Below, in pieces: positions 18,800 through 28,452 of a DNA stretch of 64,000 nt. The stretch is from Cytobacillus gottheilii. GTDB lineage: Bacteria > Bacillota > Bacilli > Bacillales > Cytobacillaceae. A model generated the notes under the pieces. It saw only the letters and a program-made list of their open reading frames with translations. It was not told where the DNA came from and did not search any database. Both the position numbers and the translations under genes were made by a program. Positions within the stretch are counted from its first letter, which is position 1; every line of letters begins with the position of its first letter. Where the stretch lies: NCBI RefSeq assembly GCF_001636345.1, contig NZ_KV440945.1:3243354-3307353 (forward strand), in the 5' to 3' direction.

Positions 18800-18861
18800 T
18801 TTTATAATTAAAAATTTTCTAAATATAATTATAGTAAAAGATCTTTCCTCCCGCAATAGCT

Positions 18862-18893
18862 GGAGAAAAAAGAAGTGCAAAATACGCACTTCT
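18862..18893 (-). terminator. Terminator after lplJ
   Basis: AGAAGTGC pairs with GCACTTCT over a 7-nt loop; TTTTTTC follows on the minus strand. Confidence 0.85.
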
Positions 18894-18905
18894 CTCTGTT
18901 TTCCA

Positions 18906-19895
18906 TCAATATATTAATTGCAAAAAATCTTCCATCGTAATATTTCCAAAATAATGCTTGATGTCTGTACCTTTTAAAGCTTCTTCAATTGCAGCTCTTT
19001 CATAGCGCTGACCAGTCAGCTTTTCTTCAATTTCACCTACATCACCTACACCAAAAAAGTCACCATATATTTTGCATTCTTCAATGATTCCTTTATTGAC
19101 ATTTAGTCTGATATCAATGGAACCAACTGGAAAGCGGTGAGAATGCTGCAAATCAAATTTCGGAGATTTTCCATAATTCCAATCCCAGTTCTGGTATCTT
19201 TCTTTAGAAAGCTGATGGATTTTTTCCCAATCTTCCTCTGTCAGGACATATTCAGGAATATCGTCAATATCACCAAAGATATTTTTTAATAGAAGTGTAC
19301 GGAATTCCTCAATTGTTACCTTTTCATGCAGGAATTCTGAGATGTTTGCCACTCTGCTTCGAATCGATTTAATTCCTTTAGATTCAATTTTATCCTTCTT
19401 AACTCTTAAGGAAGATACAACATGATCAATCTCAGAATCAAACATTAAAGTGCCATGACTAAACATTCTGCCTCTAGTAGAAAATTGTGCGTTGCCGGAA
19501 ATCTTGCGCCCCTCAACCGTTAAGTCATTGCGGCCGCTAAGCTCTGCATTAACACCAAGCTTTTTCAATGCGTTAACAACAGGCTCGGTAAATTTACGGA
19601 AGTTATGAAAGCTTTCACCATCGTCTTTTGTAATAAAACTAAAATTTAGATTTCCAAGATCATGGTAAACCGCTCCTCCGCCAGAGAGTCTGCGCACGAC
19701 TGTAATCCCATTCTTTTCAACATACTCGGTGCTGATCTCTTCAATCGTATTTTGGTTTTTACCGATAATAATGGAAGGAGCATTAATGTAAAACAATAAA
19801 TATGTTTCATTGATGTCCAAGTTTTTTAATGCGTATTCTTCAATCGCAAGGTTAATTTGCGGATCGTTAATGCCTTTGTTATCTATAAATAACAT
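18906..19895 (-). CDS. lplJ: Lipoate-protein ligase LplJ
   Basis: A 329-residue protein matching LplA/LplJ in size. The biotin/lipoate ligase fold shows YLLFYINAPSIIIGKNQN, the lipoate-binding RRLSGGGAVYHDLGN loop and SHGTLMFDSE with the SRVANI segment. A C-terminal accessory domain starts after about residue 245. It activates free lipoate with ATP and attaches it to E2 and GcvH domains. The ATG at 19895 follows GAGGAGTGA, which overlaps the stop codon of the upstream yhfI gene (13 bp apart), so the two are translated from one message. Confidence 0.94.
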   Translation of the reverse strand: MLFIDNKGINDPQINLAIEEYALKNLDINETYLLFYINAPSIIIGKNQNTIEEISTEYVEKNGITVVRRLSGGGAVYHDLGNLNFSFITKDDGESFHNFRKFTEPVVNALKKLGVNAELSGRNDLTVEGRKISGNAQFSTRGRMFSHGTLMFDSEIDHVVSSLRVKKDKIESKGIKSIRSRVANISEFLHEKVTIEEFRTLLLKNIFGDIDDIPEYVLTEEDWEKIHQLSKERYQNWDWNYGKSPKFDLQHSHRFPVGSIDIRLNVNKGIIEECKIYGDFFGVGDVGEIEEKLTGQRYERAAIEEALKGTDIKHYFGNITMEDFLQLIY

Positions 19896-19908
19896 TTCAA
19901 TTCACTCC

Positions 19909-20643
19909 TCAAATATGTAAGCATTCACCTGTTTTTGCAAGCGATATAGGGCCTTTGAACACTTGTCCAGCCTCTTCAATCAGCATTTCAAGTTTACCAT
20001 AATGGGGTAAATGAGTTAAGACTAAGTGCCCAGCATTCGCGTTATTTGCGAGCTTCCCTCCATCAAAACTATTCATGTGCCCTGCATTTCTGCCATCCTG
20101 ATCTCCATAAAAATTACACTCAGCTACTAACAAATCTGCACCTTGACTAAAGCCGGCCAATTCATCCTTGTAGGCAGTATCTGCCGTGTATACCAGCATT
20201 TTTCCGCCGGCTTCAATGCGCATGGCATAACAAAGCACAGGATGAACCGTTTCCATAAAGGTAATTTTAAATGGTCCTACTGTTAATGGCTGATTAGGAT
20301 TATACTTAATGCCTTTTGTAATATTTTTATAAGTAAGCTTTTTAAATTCAGTTCCATCTCCATCATGAGCGTATATAGGCAGTTCCGGCATGTCTTTTCC
20401 TAGGAATCCCTGAATTAATCTGGCATGCTGCAGAACACCGATATCTGCATTATGATCTGGATGATAATGTGAAAGAATAACAGCATCCAGTTGTTCCGGC
20501 TGAATATACTCCTGCATTTTCGAAAGCACACCGCTGCCGCAATCTACAAGCAGCTTAAAACCTTCATGTTCTAAAAGATAGCCAGAACTTGCTTCGTTCA
20601 TCTTTGGATAGCCGCCCCAGCAGCCAATAATCGTTAGTTTCAT
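19909..20643 (-). CDS. yhfI: MBL-fold metallohydrolase YhfI
   Basis: A 244-residue metallo-beta-lactamase-fold protein with ribonuclease Z-like features. The metal site includes SHYHPDHNADIG (HxHxDH), Asp of YTADTAY and the late His of VLTHLPHYG. The beginning GCWGGYPKMNEASSGYLLEH is typical of the RNase Z/YhfI subgroup, and length equals B. subtilis YhfI. The substrate is unknown, possibly a phosphodiester or small cyclic compound. First gene of a yhfI-lplJ pair. Confidence 0.9.
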   Translation of the reverse strand: MKLTIIGCWGGYPKMNEASSGYLLEHEGFKLLVDCGSGVLSKMQEYIQPEQLDAVILSHYHPDHNADIGVLQHARLIQGFLGKDMPELPIYAHDGDGTEFKKLTYKNITKGIKYNPNQPLTVGPFKITFMETVHPVLCYAMRIEAGGKMLVYTADTAYKDELAGFSQGADLLVAECNFYGDQDGRNAGHMNSFDGGKLANNANAGHLVLTHLPHYGKLEMLIEEAGQVFKGPISLAKTGECLHI

Positions 20644-20797
20644 CCGATAACCTCCAAATTAAATTTCTTAATTCCAATATACTTTATCATGTCCATAAAT
20701 TCACTTTTTTGATATTGGGATCGGAAAATTGCGCCTCTCTCTATTAAAACATCTTTTTCAGCAACTTGAAGTGTGTATTCTCACTGCTATAGGCATC

Positions 20798-20843
20798 AAA
20801 AAAACCCAAACAAATCTGCAGACCATCAACTAATTGTTTGGGC
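20798..20843 (-). terminator. Second terminator downstream of yhgE
   Basis: CCCAAACAA pairs with TTGTTTGGG across a 20-nt loop; seven T follow on the minus strand. Confidence 0.75.
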
Positions 20844-20892
20844 TTTCCCTGGGCTTAAAATTTATGACTCAGCCTCACTATATCTCAAAAAA

Positions 20893-20935
20893 GAAAAATA
20901 GTGGGTAAAGCCATCCGTCAATGACCTTCCCCACT
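20893..20935 (-). terminator. First terminator downstream of yhgE
   Basis: AGTGGG pairs with CCCACT, with extra partial pairing inside, followed by ATTTTTC on the minus strand, 24 nt past the yhgE stop. Confidence 0.7.
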
Positions 20936-20958
20936 AATTCTTAGTATGTTAATTACAA

Positions 20959-23127
20959 TCAATGTGTTAAGGATTCTGAACCCCCGTGCAATCGTTTATA
21001 TAATAATTGAAAATACAGCATGCTTCCCATTATGAAAACAATCATATATCCTGCTAAGAAGCTTGCATTATGCCACATGGAGCTGAAGTCTCCGCTAGAA
21101 ATGACTGCTCTAAAGCCAGCAACAGAATAAGTCATTGGCAGAAGGGCGTGAATTGGCTGTAAAACATCTGGAATTAACTCGAGCGGGAATGTCCCTGCAC
21201 TAGTTGTGAGCTGCAGAATTAAGATGATTATGGCGATAAAACGGCCAGGATCTCCTAAACTTGTAACCAGGAACTGGATGATTGCTATATAGGTTAAGCT
21301 TGTGATGATCGCAAAAAGAATAAACAAGCCTACATTTTGCACCTCAAGGTTTAATCCTGCCAGCATCACAAACGATGCAATCAGTGCTTGAATCACACCT
21401 ACACCTGCAATCACGCCAAATTTGCCGATAAACCAACTGAATGCATTTTTAGGCTCTGCAGCAGGTTCTTTCACCGGAAAAACAATTGTAAGCAATAAGG
21501 CACCGACAAACAATCCCAGTGATAAAAAGTAAGGCGTTAAGCCAGTTCCGTAATTTGGCACATCACTGATGCCATCAGAGTCGAGTTCTACTGGACTCGC
21601 CATCATATTAACTGTCTGGTCTGTAGCGTGAACGGAACTAGCCTGATCGGCACCTTTAGCTAAACTGTCTGCAAGCTGGCCAGAACCATCAGACATTTTG
21701 GCGTTTCCATTTGCAAGCTTTGTTGAACCGTCCGATAATTTTTTGGTACCATCTGCAAAACTAGCAGATCCATTCGTAAGCTCACCAACACCTCCAGATA
21801 ATACACCTGCTCCTTTAGCAAGCTCAGCTGCTCCTGTCTTTGCTTCTGTAAATTTAGCAGCAAATTGCTCCATGCCTGCTTGAAAGTCTGAATGTCCTTG
21901 CACAAGTGAGTCAGATCCGCTTTTTAAAGCGGAAGCCCCTTCTGCAAGTTTTTGTATTCCTTGCTGTAATCCTGTTTGACCTTCATGTAAGCCCGTTAGT
22001 CCAGCAGCAAGCTCGGTCGCACCAGCAGACAAATCGGAAGCAGAGTCTGCAAGCTGTGTTGTTCCAGCTATAAGACTTTCTAAACTTGATTCTAAAGCAA
22101 CTCTTTCAGGTGAATCTTCTGGAAGCTGGGAGATCATTGCCTGCAGATTAGCCTTTAAATCTTTAATACCATTACTTACCTTTTCAGCACTAGATTCCCA
22201 CTGTACTAAAGATGATGATAGTGTTTTTGCACCAGACTCTAATTCTTCTGTGCCGCCTGTTAAAGCAGGAAGTTTTTCGTCAACAGCATGGATCCCTTCC
22301 TCAGTCTGCTGAATGCCTGATGCTAAATCACTTTGACCGGCTGCTAGCTGTCCTGCTGCTCCTTCAAGCTGTTTATGTCCTTCCTCCAGCTGCTGCATGC
22401 CGCTGGCCAAATTTCCGGCACCATTTGCAATCTCTTTTGAACCACTATTGATTTCACCTACTCCATTATTAAATGCAATGGATTTTTCTGCTAATGTGAC
22501 TAGATTCTTATGCAGTTCTCCTGACCCCGTTTTTAAATCTTTGGCAGCTGCATCAAGCTCAGCAGCACCATCACTTGCCTCTCCAAGACCGTCAGCAACC
22601 TCTGTCATTTTATCAAACATCTTTTCAGCGTAAGTTTCCGTAATTTTTTCTGATAGAGATGATTTAATCTTTTCGATTGCTGAATCTCCTATTTTTCCGG
22701 ATAAAAAGTTGTAGCCTTCGTTCGTAACATATTTTAAATCTAATTTCTCAGGGTGATCTTTCAGCAAAGTTGTCGCGTTTTCAGAGAAATTTTGAGGAAT
22801 CTCAACGAGCAAATAATATTGTTCATTTTTAAGATCCTCATATGCTTTGTCTTTTTCTAGAAAATGAAAGGAAAAATCAGCGCTTTCCTTTAAGTTTTCC
22901 ACCAGATCATTTCCCAGCTGCAGTTCTTCACCTTCAAAATCAGCACCTTTGTCGTCGTTTACAATCGCAACAGGCAATTGATCTAAATGTCCATATGGAT
23001 CCCAAAATGCCCAAAGAAACATGCCCGCATATAAGATGGGGATAAATAAAATAGCCATAATTGGAATCAGCACTTTTTTATTGCCGAAAATGGATTTAAG
23101 TTCTGCTTTTAGTAAACTTCCCTTCAT
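20959..23127 (-). CDS. yhgE: YhgE/Pip-type membrane protein
   Basis: A 722-residue protein. An N-terminal span (about residues 19-40) and the conserved AFWDPYGHLDQLPVAIVNDD start the YhgE/Pip domain. A long extracytoplasmic region follows, with many repeats of the type GxxxLxxGxxxLxxG (Gly/Ala/Leu-rich heptads, roughly residues 180-520) that should form rods or coiled coils. Five C-terminal spans resemble an ABC-2 permease. Relatives include phage-infection protein Pip and EsaA/YueB-like proteins. The ATG at 23127 has GGAGGAAGG as SD; an upstream in-frame start at 23166 would translate through an operator and is rejected. Confidence 0.9.
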   Translation of the reverse strand: MKGSLLKAELKSIFGNKKVLIPIMAILFIPILYAGMFLWAFWDPYGHLDQLPVAIVNDDKGADFEGEELQLGNDLVENLKESADFSFHFLEKDKAYEDLKNEQYYLLVEIPQNFSENATTLLKDHPEKLDLKYVTNEGYNFLSGKIGDSAIEKIKSSLSEKITETYAEKMFDKMTEVADGLGEASDGAAELDAAAKDLKTGSGELHKNLVTLAEKSIAFNNGVGEINSGSKEIANGAGNLASGMQQLEEGHKQLEGAAGQLAAGQSDLASGIQQTEEGIHAVDEKLPALTGGTEELESGAKTLSSSLVQWESSAEKVSNGIKDLKANLQAMISQLPEDSPERVALESSLESLIAGTTQLADSASDLSAGATELAAGLTGLHEGQTGLQQGIQKLAEGASALKSGSDSLVQGHSDFQAGMEQFAAKFTEAKTGAAELAKGAGVLSGGVGELTNGSASFADGTKKLSDGSTKLANGNAKMSDGSGQLADSLAKGADQASSVHATDQTVNMMASPVELDSDGISDVPNYGTGLTPYFLSLGLFVGALLLTIVFPVKEPAAEPKNAFSWFIGKFGVIAGVGVIQALIASFVMLAGLNLEVQNVGLFILFAIITSLTYIAIIQFLVTSLGDPGRFIAIIILILQLTTSAGTFPLELIPDVLQPIHALLPMTYSVAGFRAVISSGDFSSMWHNASFLAGYMIVFIMGSMLYFQLLYKRLHGGSESLTH

Positions 23128-23150
23128 AGATGTCCTTCCTCCAGTACTGT

Positions 23151-23173
23151 TGACCATAATGTTCAATTGGTCA
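23151..23173 (-). promoter_or_regulatory. Putative YhgD operator in front of yhgE
   Basis: TGACC-N13-GGTCA, 23 bp, ends 24 bp before the yhgE start codon. The same architecture occurs in front of yhgD (23788-23810), which points to a common TetR-type regulator. Confidence 0.7.
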
Positions 23174-23181
23174 TTTTAATG

Positions 23182-23214
23182 AAAAAATGGAGGATTATCT
23201 ACACAGATAATCCT
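23182..23214 (-). terminator. Terminator overlapping the end of yhgD
   Basis: AGGATTATCT pairs with AGATAATCCT over a 4-nt loop and is followed by CCATTTTTTC on the minus strand. The upstream arm contains the last codons of yhgD, and the yhgD stop falls in the hairpin. Confidence 0.85.
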
Positions 23215-23771
23215 TTAAATACGTATTGCTCAAATATTTTTGCTATCCTCTCCTTTTCGAGAGGTTCGTGCCCTTTCTCCCAATCAAATATGAGTGAGAC
23301 ATACAGTTTTAACATAATAAAGGCGGTCAATTCTGGATCACATGCTTGTATCTCACCTTTTTTAATTGCCTCAATCACCTTTTCCTTCACATAATGGATA
23401 ATGGCAGCCTCCAGCCTCGTCATCACCTCTAATACAGCAGGTGTGCCCATTTCCTTTTCTTCCTGAAAGAGCTTGATTGTCAGCTGATGCTGTTTGCGGA
23501 ATTCCAGGATTTTGTAAAGTGCCCGATGGACATTTTCGTGAAAAGGCAGCTCAGGATCAATCGCCTCGTCGGCTTCCCTTTTCATTTCAGAAATTAATGT
23601 TGAAATGATTTCATCAAAGAGCTCCTCTTTGTTTTTAAAAAAAGTATAAATTGTTCCTTTACCTACATTTGCAATTTTTGCTACCTGATCCATCGTTGTT
23701 GCTTTGTAGCCAAATAAAGAAAAGCTCTTTGTTGCTGCCTCAATGATTAATCTTTTACGATCAACAGACAT
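23199..23771 (-). CDS. yhgD: TetR/AcrR family regulator YhgD
   Basis: A 190-residue TetR-type repressor. The N-terminal helix-turn-helix shows FSLFGYKATTMDQVAKIANVG followed by KGTIYTFFKNKEELF (residues about 14-50); the remaining helices form the ligand/dimer domain. Its gene precedes yhgE in the same direction, as in B. subtilis. Two 23-bp inverted repeats of equal design lie upstream of yhgD and of yhgE, suggesting autoregulation and control of yhgE. A terminator between the two genes implies separate transcripts. The ATG at 23771 has GAGGTGAAGG as SD. Confidence 0.9.
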   Translation of the reverse strand: MSVDRKRLIIEAATKSFSLFGYKATTMDQVAKIANVGKGTIYTFFKNKEELFDEIISTLISEMKREADEAIDPELPFHENVHRALYKILEFRKQHQLTIKLFQEEKEMGTPAVLEVMTRLEAAIIHYVKEKVIEAIKKGEIQACDPELTAFIMLKLYVSLIFDWEKGHEPLEKERIAKIFEQYVFKGLSV

Positions 23772-23787
23772 TCCTTCACCTCACAAC

Positions 23788-23810
23788 TGACCAAATGAAC
23801 AAATCGGTCA
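23788..23810 (-). promoter_or_regulatory. Putative YhgD operator in front of yhgD
   Basis: TGACC-N13-GGTCA, 23 bp, 16 bp upstream of the yhgD start codon. Arm sequence and spacing are identical to the site in front of yhgE. Confidence 0.7.
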
Positions 23811-23889
23811 ATTTTCATAAAAATAATTTAGCATGATTCTTATCGGTTTGCAACCATCAAATATTTTCCTGCATAATCTCACCAAAACA

Positions 23890-23918
23890 AAGAAAAGCTG
23901 CCTTAATTAAAAGGCAGC
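23890..23918 (-). terminator. Terminator after hemY
   Basis: GCTGCCTT pairs with AAGGCAGC; TTTTCTTTG follows on the minus strand. The first arm holds the last hemY codons. Confidence 0.85.
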
Positions 23919-25343
23919 CTGCTTCTCTCTATATTGTAAAAACTCTAACACCTTATCTACCGCTTCTTCTCCCTGATCTATACAATCAGGCATGCCCAAG
24001 CCATCATAAGAGCTTCCCGCAAAGAATACACCTGGCATTTTTGCTGACAGCTGTTCTTGTGTACTGCTTACTCGCTTTTTATGACCAACTGTGTATTGCG
24101 GCATTGAATCCTTCCATCTTGAAACAACCGAAAATTCAGGTTCCATCGTGATATCCATTGTTTTTCTTAAGTCTTCTAAAACACTTGCAATAATGGCATC
24201 ATCTGATAAGTCGACGATTGTCTCATCGTTTGCGCGGCCAACATAACACCTGAGCAGCACTTTTCCTTTTGGAGCTGAATGCGGCCATTTTTTATGTGTC
24301 CATGTACAAGCTGTTATGGTGTAATCACTATTTCTTGAAACGACAAATCCGCTGCCATCTATATCTTTAACAATGGCTTTTTCCGGAAATGCTAATGCAA
24401 CTGTAGCAACGGATGTGGAAGGCATTTCTTTAAACTCATCCATTATCTTTGTTTCATTAAGTATTGATGCAGCAGCGTGATGCGGAACAGCCAGGACAAC
24501 GCTATCAGCGATAATCTCCACTCCGCCATTCATTGATATTTTGTAGCCTTTTGAGAGTTTAGTTACGCTCTCTGTTCGGAGACCTTTATAGACAGAACCA
24601 CTTTCAAGCTTTGATTCTATAGCATGAATAAAAGATTCTAACCCGGATTTAAATGTTAAAAATGCACCTTGTTTCTCTTCTTTATGCTGCTCCTTTTTTG
24701 GAGCTGCTGGCGCTGCTTTTTTCATTCCGAGAATTAAGCTGCGATGTTTCTGCTCTACTTGGTAAAACTGAGGGAATGTTGACATTAAGCTTAATTGATC
24801 AATGTCCCCAGCATAAATTCCTGATAATAAAGGCTCTATCAGATTTTCTACAACTTCATTCCCAAGCCTTCTGCGGAAAAATCCGCCGAGAGACTGATCT
24901 GAAACTGGAGCTGACCGAGGCAGCAGAAAATCTGCTGCTGCCCGCAGTTTGCCTCCTGGCGAAAAGAGGGCTGTTGTGATAAATGGAGCAATCTCAGTAG
25001 GGATACCCATAATAGAGCCGCCTGGCATAGGATGCAGGCGCTCCCGTGCAAGAACAAATGATTTGCCTGATGTGCTTGTAACAAGTTCTTTTTTCATTCC
25101 AACTTCCTCTGCAAGCCGATAAGCGCTTCTCTTACGGGCGAGGAAGGAATCCGGACCTCTTTCAATTACATAGCCATCTCTCTTTACGGTATGTACCTTC
25201 CCTCCAAGGCGATGAGTTGCTTCAATCAGCTTTACATCAAGGGACTTTCCTGATTCCTTTGCAGACTTCTGCAAATAGTAAGCAGTTGCCAAACCAGTTA
25301 TGCCGCCTCCAATAATTACCACCTTGTGATTGTCTCCCTGCAC
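23907..25343 (-). CDS. hemY: HemY/CgoX, coproporphyrinogen III oxidase (protoporphyrinogen oxidase family)
   Basis: A 478-residue FAD enzyme. It starts with the dinucleotide-binding motif VVIIGGGITGLATAYYL, then EATHRLGGKVHTV and ERGPDSFL, and ends with the FAD-contacting FFAGSSYDGLGMPDCIDQG. In Gram-positive bacteria this enzyme oxidises coproporphyrinogen III to coproporphyrin III with oxygen. The start is a GTG at 25343 preceded by AAGGCGAG. It is the third gene of hemE-hemH-hemY, 26 bp after hemH, with a terminator directly behind. The final HemQ decarboxylase is not in this window. Confidence 0.95.
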   Translation of the reverse strand: MQGDNHKVVIIGGGITGLATAYYLQKSAKESGKSLDVKLIEATHRLGGKVHTVKRDGYVIERGPDSFLARKRSAYRLAEEVGMKKELVTSTSGKSFVLARERLHPMPGGSIMGIPTEIAPFITTALFSPGGKLRAAADFLLPRSAPVSDQSLGGFFRRRLGNEVVENLIEPLLSGIYAGDIDQLSLMSTFPQFYQVEQKHRSLILGMKKAAPAAPKKEQHKEEKQGAFLTFKSGLESFIHAIESKLESGSVYKGLRTESVTKLSKGYKISMNGGVEIIADSVVLAVPHHAAASILNETKIMDEFKEMPSTSVATVALAFPEKAIVKDIDGSGFVVSRNSDYTITACTWTHKKWPHSAPKGKVLLRCYVGRANDETIVDLSDDAIIASVLEDLRKTMDITMEPEFSVVSRWKDSMPQYTVGHKKRVSSTQEQLSAKMPGVFFAGSSYDGLGMPDCIDQGEEAVDKVLEFLQYREKQAAF

Positions 25344-25369
25344 GATTCTCGCCTTCTTTTCTTTTCCTA

Positions 25370-26305
25370 TTATTTTTCTTTCAGTTTATTTAAAACAACA
25401 GCTGCCATTGCATCAATAAATTCTGGTTTCGCATTTGGCATTGCTGGACGATAATAGCTCGCACCAACTTCATCCGTGACTACCTTGCACTCATAGTCAT
25501 TGTCATATAATACTTCAAGATGCTCAGCAACGAAGCCAACAGGAGCATATACAAATGCTTTATAGCCTTTTTGTTCGTATAAATCTCTCGTTAAATCTTG
25601 AACATCAGGTCCTAACCAAGGCTCTGGCGTATTGCCGGCACTTTGCCAGCCAATTTCATAGCTCTTGATTTGCGCAGCTTCTGCAATTAAGTCAGCCGTT
25701 TCTTTGAGCTGATCTGGATATGGATCTCCCATTTGTATAATTTTTTCTGGCAGGCTATGTGCAGATACAACTAGCACAAAGTCATTCTTTTCATCCTCTG
25801 GCATTGAATCTACAACCGTTTTTAGAGCGTCTGACCAATATTGAATAAATTTCGGCTCCTTATACCAGCTTTCAACGGATGTTATCGTTAAACCGCCTAG
25901 TTTCTCTGCTTCCTCTTTTGCTCTGCCATTGTAAGACTTTATGCTAAAAGTCGAAAAATGTGGTGCAAGCACAATGCTAACAGCTTCTGTAATGCCATCT
26001 GCATGCATCTGCTGTACAGCATCCTCAACAAAAGGTTCAATATGCTTTAATCCGATATACATTTTAAATTCATATTCGTCTTGGATGGCATTTAAATGCT
26101 GCTCTAATCCCTCAGCCTGTTCTTTTGTAATTTGTGCAAGCGGTGATATGCCGCCAATTGCCTCATATCTGCTGCGCAAATCCTCAAGCATTTCGTCAGA
26201 AGGCTTTCGTCCGTGACGAATATGTGTATAGTACCGTTCAATATCTTCCTCACGATACGGTGTTCCATATGCCATAACTAATAATCCAAGTTTCTTTCTT
26301 TCCAT
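25370..26305 (-). CDS. hemH: HemH/CpfC, coproporphyrin ferrochelatase
   Basis: A 311-residue ferrochelatase that inserts iron into coproporphyrin III in Bacillaceae. Characteristic segments are [10 protein letters not shown] at the N-terminus, the metal-site His region [11 protein letters not shown] and EPWLGPDV, and the late Glu of [16 protein letters not shown]. The ATG at 26305 is chosen because AGAGGTGA precedes it by 5 nt; an in-frame GTG at 26314 lies inside that SD. It sits 25 bp behind hemE in a minus-strand operon. Confidence 0.95.
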   Translation of the reverse strand: MERKKLGLLVMAYGTPYREEDIERYYTHIRHGRKPSDEMLEDLRSRYEAIGGISPLAQITKEQAEGLEQHLNAIQDEYEFKMYIGLKHIEPFVEDAVQQMHADGITEAVSIVLAPHFSTFSIKSYNGRAKEEAEKLGGLTITSVESWYKEPKFIQYWSDALKTVVDSMPEDEKNDFVLVVSAHSLPEKIIQMGDPYPDQLKETADLIAEAAQIKSYEIGWQSAGNTPEPWLGPDVQDLTRDLYEQKGYKAFVYAPVGFVAEHLEVLYDNDYECKVVTDEVGASYYRPAMPNAKPEFIDAMAAVVLNKLKEK

Positions 26306-26330
26306 GATGTTCACCTCTAAGTTTCTTATC

Positions 26331-27377
26331 TTACTTGCTTAATTTTTCTGCAGAATATTCATGAACAAATGCTGTAAGTTTTCTTAATGTTTCCGGATTA
26401 ACTTCAGGAAACACACCATGCCCTAAATTAAAGATATAACCTGGAGTTTGCAGTCCCTGATCAAGAATTTCAATCGTTCTTTTCTCGATTTCGCTCCAAG
26501 GAGCGAGTAAGATGGCCGGATCCAGATTTCCTTGCACCGCTTTTGTGATTCCGAGCTCTCTCGCTTCTTTAATTGGAAGCCGCCAATCAAGACCCACTAC
26601 ATCAAGCGGCAAATCATGCCATTCTAATGCAAGATGGCTCGCACCGACACCAAACATAATTAATGGCACATTTTCTCCCTTTAATTCCGTAAAGATTCTT
26701 GTCATGACCGGCTTAATAAAATGACGGTAATCCGCTACATTTAATGCACCAACCCATGAATCAAAAATCTGAATAGCTCTTGCTCCAGCTGAAATCTGAG
26801 ATTTTACATATGTAATGGTCATGTCAGCAAGCTTGTCCATTAATGCAAACCAAGCAGCTGGCTCAGAATACATAAATGCTTTTGTTTTGTTGTAATTCTT
26901 TGAAGGACCTCCCTCAATCATATAACTTGCAAGAGTAAATGGTGCTCCCGCAAAACCGATTAACGGAACTGACAGCTGTTCTTGTGTCAGGAGTTTAATG
27001 GTATCTAACACATACGGCACATCTTCTTCTGGATGAATTTCCCCCAATTTATCAACATCTGCTTTTGAACGAATAGGGTTATCAATCACAGGGCCGATTC
27101 CAGATTTGATTTCAACATCGACACCGATAGCCGGCAATGGTGACATGATGTCTTTATATAAAATAGCTGCATCATTGTTGTACTGATCCACCGGCAGCTT
27201 TGTTACATAAGCACAAAGCTCAGGCTGATGCGTAATTTCAAATAAAGAGTATTTCTCCTTAATCGCTCGGTATTCCGGCTGAGATCTGCCAGCCTGGCGC
27301 ATATACCAAACAGGCGTATAGTCTGTCTTTTCCCCTTTTGCTGCTTTTAAAAATGTTTCATTGATTACTTTTGTCAT
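26331..27377 (-). CDS. hemE: HemE, uroporphyrinogen decarboxylase
   Basis: A 348-residue enzyme that turns uroporphyrinogen III into coproporphyrinogen III in the cytosol. The signature [19 protein letters not shown] (residues 22-40) holds the substrate-binding arginines; other landmarks are [16 protein letters not shown] and [14 protein letters not shown]. First gene of hemEHY. The SD AAAGGTGG is 11 nt from the ATG, slightly long. The promoter lies in the 258-bp region shared with the divergent haem-degrading gene hmoB; I see no clear Fur or PerR box there. Confidence 0.96.
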   Translation of the reverse strand: MTKVINETFLKAAKGEKTDYTPVWYMRQAGRSQPEYRAIKEKYSLFEITHQPELCAYVTKLPVDQYNNDAAILYKDIMSPLPAIGVDVEIKSGIGPVIDNPIRSKADVDKLGEIHPEEDVPYVLDTIKLLTQEQLSVPLIGFAGAPFTLASYMIEGGPSKNYNKTKAFMYSEPAAWFALMDKLADMTITYVKSQISAGARAIQIFDSWVGALNVADYRHFIKPVMTRIFTELKGENVPLIMFGVGASHLALEWHDLPLDVVGLDWRLPIKEARELGITKAVQGNLDPAILLAPWSEIEKRTIEILDQGLQTPGYIFNLGHGVFPEVNPETLRKLTAFVHEYSAEKLSK

Positions 27378-27592
27378 TTACATTATATCCACCTTTCAAA
27401 ACCTGTCTGCCTTACATTGTAATATATATAATTTAAAAATAGAAATTTGAAGGTTAGCTTGTTTGTGATTGCTTACAATATATCGTTTTTCCCCGTATTT
27501 TGTATAGAAAATCAGACGAAATGTCAAAAAATATTCTTTTTTAGCGAAAATGAAAGCGTTCTATATTATTAGGATATTCATTTTCCAGCATG

Positions 27593-27598
27593 TATAAT
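27593..27598 (+). promoter_or_regulatory. Candidate -10 element of hmoB
   Basis: TATAAT lies 38 bp upstream of the hmoB start. No good -35 hexamer is seen at 17-18 bp, so this is a weak call. Confidence 0.35.
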
Positions 27599-27635
27599 AG
27601 AGCTGAGCATTTGAATTTGAAAGGAGTGTTGAAGA

Positions 27636-28151
27636 ATGTTTATGTATTTTACTTCCGGCACCTATGATTTCTTAAAGAATATTAAAGAAAAACACACAAA
27701 TGAACAGCTTGTCCTGCTGGAGAATGAAAACAATGCACTGCTAATCCATGAATCTTCTGGCAGCACCTTTTTTAGTGCACCAAGATCCTATGAAATCTTT
27801 GAAAGTGCTGGTGAGTTCTCAGAACCCGGCTTTGCCGTATTAAACAATATCCCTGTTACAGATGAAGGAAGACCCCTTTTTGAATATCGGTTTAAGAACC
27901 GGAAAGGCAAAATTGAAAATGAAACTGGTTTTATCGGTCTGCGCGTTTTGCGTCCCCAAAAAGATCATACATATATCGTTTTAACCTTTTGGGAAGATGA
28001 AAAATCGTTCAACAACTGGCAAAACTCAAATAGTTTTAAACAGGCGCACAGCAAACCAGACGGACAAAAAGAAGAACAGAGCAAACCGCCGCAGATTTTT
28101 GCCGGTGCTTCCTACATTACCAAATACTATCGTGCAAATGAAGATGAATAA
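27636..28151 (+). CDS. hmoB: HmoB (YhgC), haem-degrading monooxygenase
   Basis: A 171-residue protein, close to the 166 residues of B. subtilis HmoB. The C-terminal half is an antibiotic-biosynthesis-monooxygenase-type ferredoxin-like domain: LRVLRPQKDHTYIVLTFWED, then FNNWQNSNSFKQAH, which supplies the Trp and the haem-ligand His of IsdG-like enzymes. The N-terminal half is the extension typical of HmoB. It should open the haem ring and release iron. It is divergent from the haem synthesis operon. GAAAGGAGTG precedes the ATG at 27636, and its own terminator follows. Confidence 0.9.
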   Translation: MFMYFTSGTYDFLKNIKEKHTNEQLVLLENENNALLIHESSGSTFFSAPRSYEIFESAGEFSEPGFAVLNNIPVTDEGRPLFEYRFKNRKGKIENETGFIGLRVLRPQKDHTYIVLTFWEDEKSFNNWQNSNSFKQAHSKPDGQKEEQSKPPQIFAGASYITKYYRANEDE

Positions 28152-28452
28152 ATGATATAAAGCGGAATCACGAGGAGTTTCATTCCTTTGTCATTCCGCT
28201 TTTTATTTTGTTCTCTATTTACATTTTTTAATAAACGTCACTCATTGCAGATCATTCATATTCAGCTTTTCCAGCACCTTCTTACAGCTATGCCTCTATT
28301 CTCCTGCTTCGAGTTATGAATCTAGTAACTCCATTTATTCATCCAATCCGCCAGTCTATTAGCCCAAATTTAATTTCATTCACACCTGCACGCCTTTTTC
28401 ATAATCTGTATAACAGGCGATAGCCTAATGTTTTATGAAAGGGGAATTCCTT
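28152..28452 (+). other. Spacer between hmoB and the transporter gene
   Basis: About 300 bp. Apart from the hmoB terminator at its left end I see no gene, repeat or strong promoter. Confidence 0.5.
28159..28206 (+). terminator. Terminator after hmoB
   Basis: AAGCGGAAT pairs with ATTCCGCTT, closed by an inner stem, and is followed by TTTATTTTG. Confidence 0.85.

Larger units (their letters stand above)
20644..20958 (-). other. Spacer with two consecutive terminators
   Basis: The 315-bp gap between yhgE and yhfI holds two minus-strand terminator hairpins (20893-20935 and 20798-20843) and the yhfI promoter region. No small gene is evident. Confidence 0.6.

Noticed and set aside
27540..27600. 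Fur-like AT-rich stretch upstream of hmoB
   Set aside because: It does not give a convincing 7-1-7 inverted repeat.
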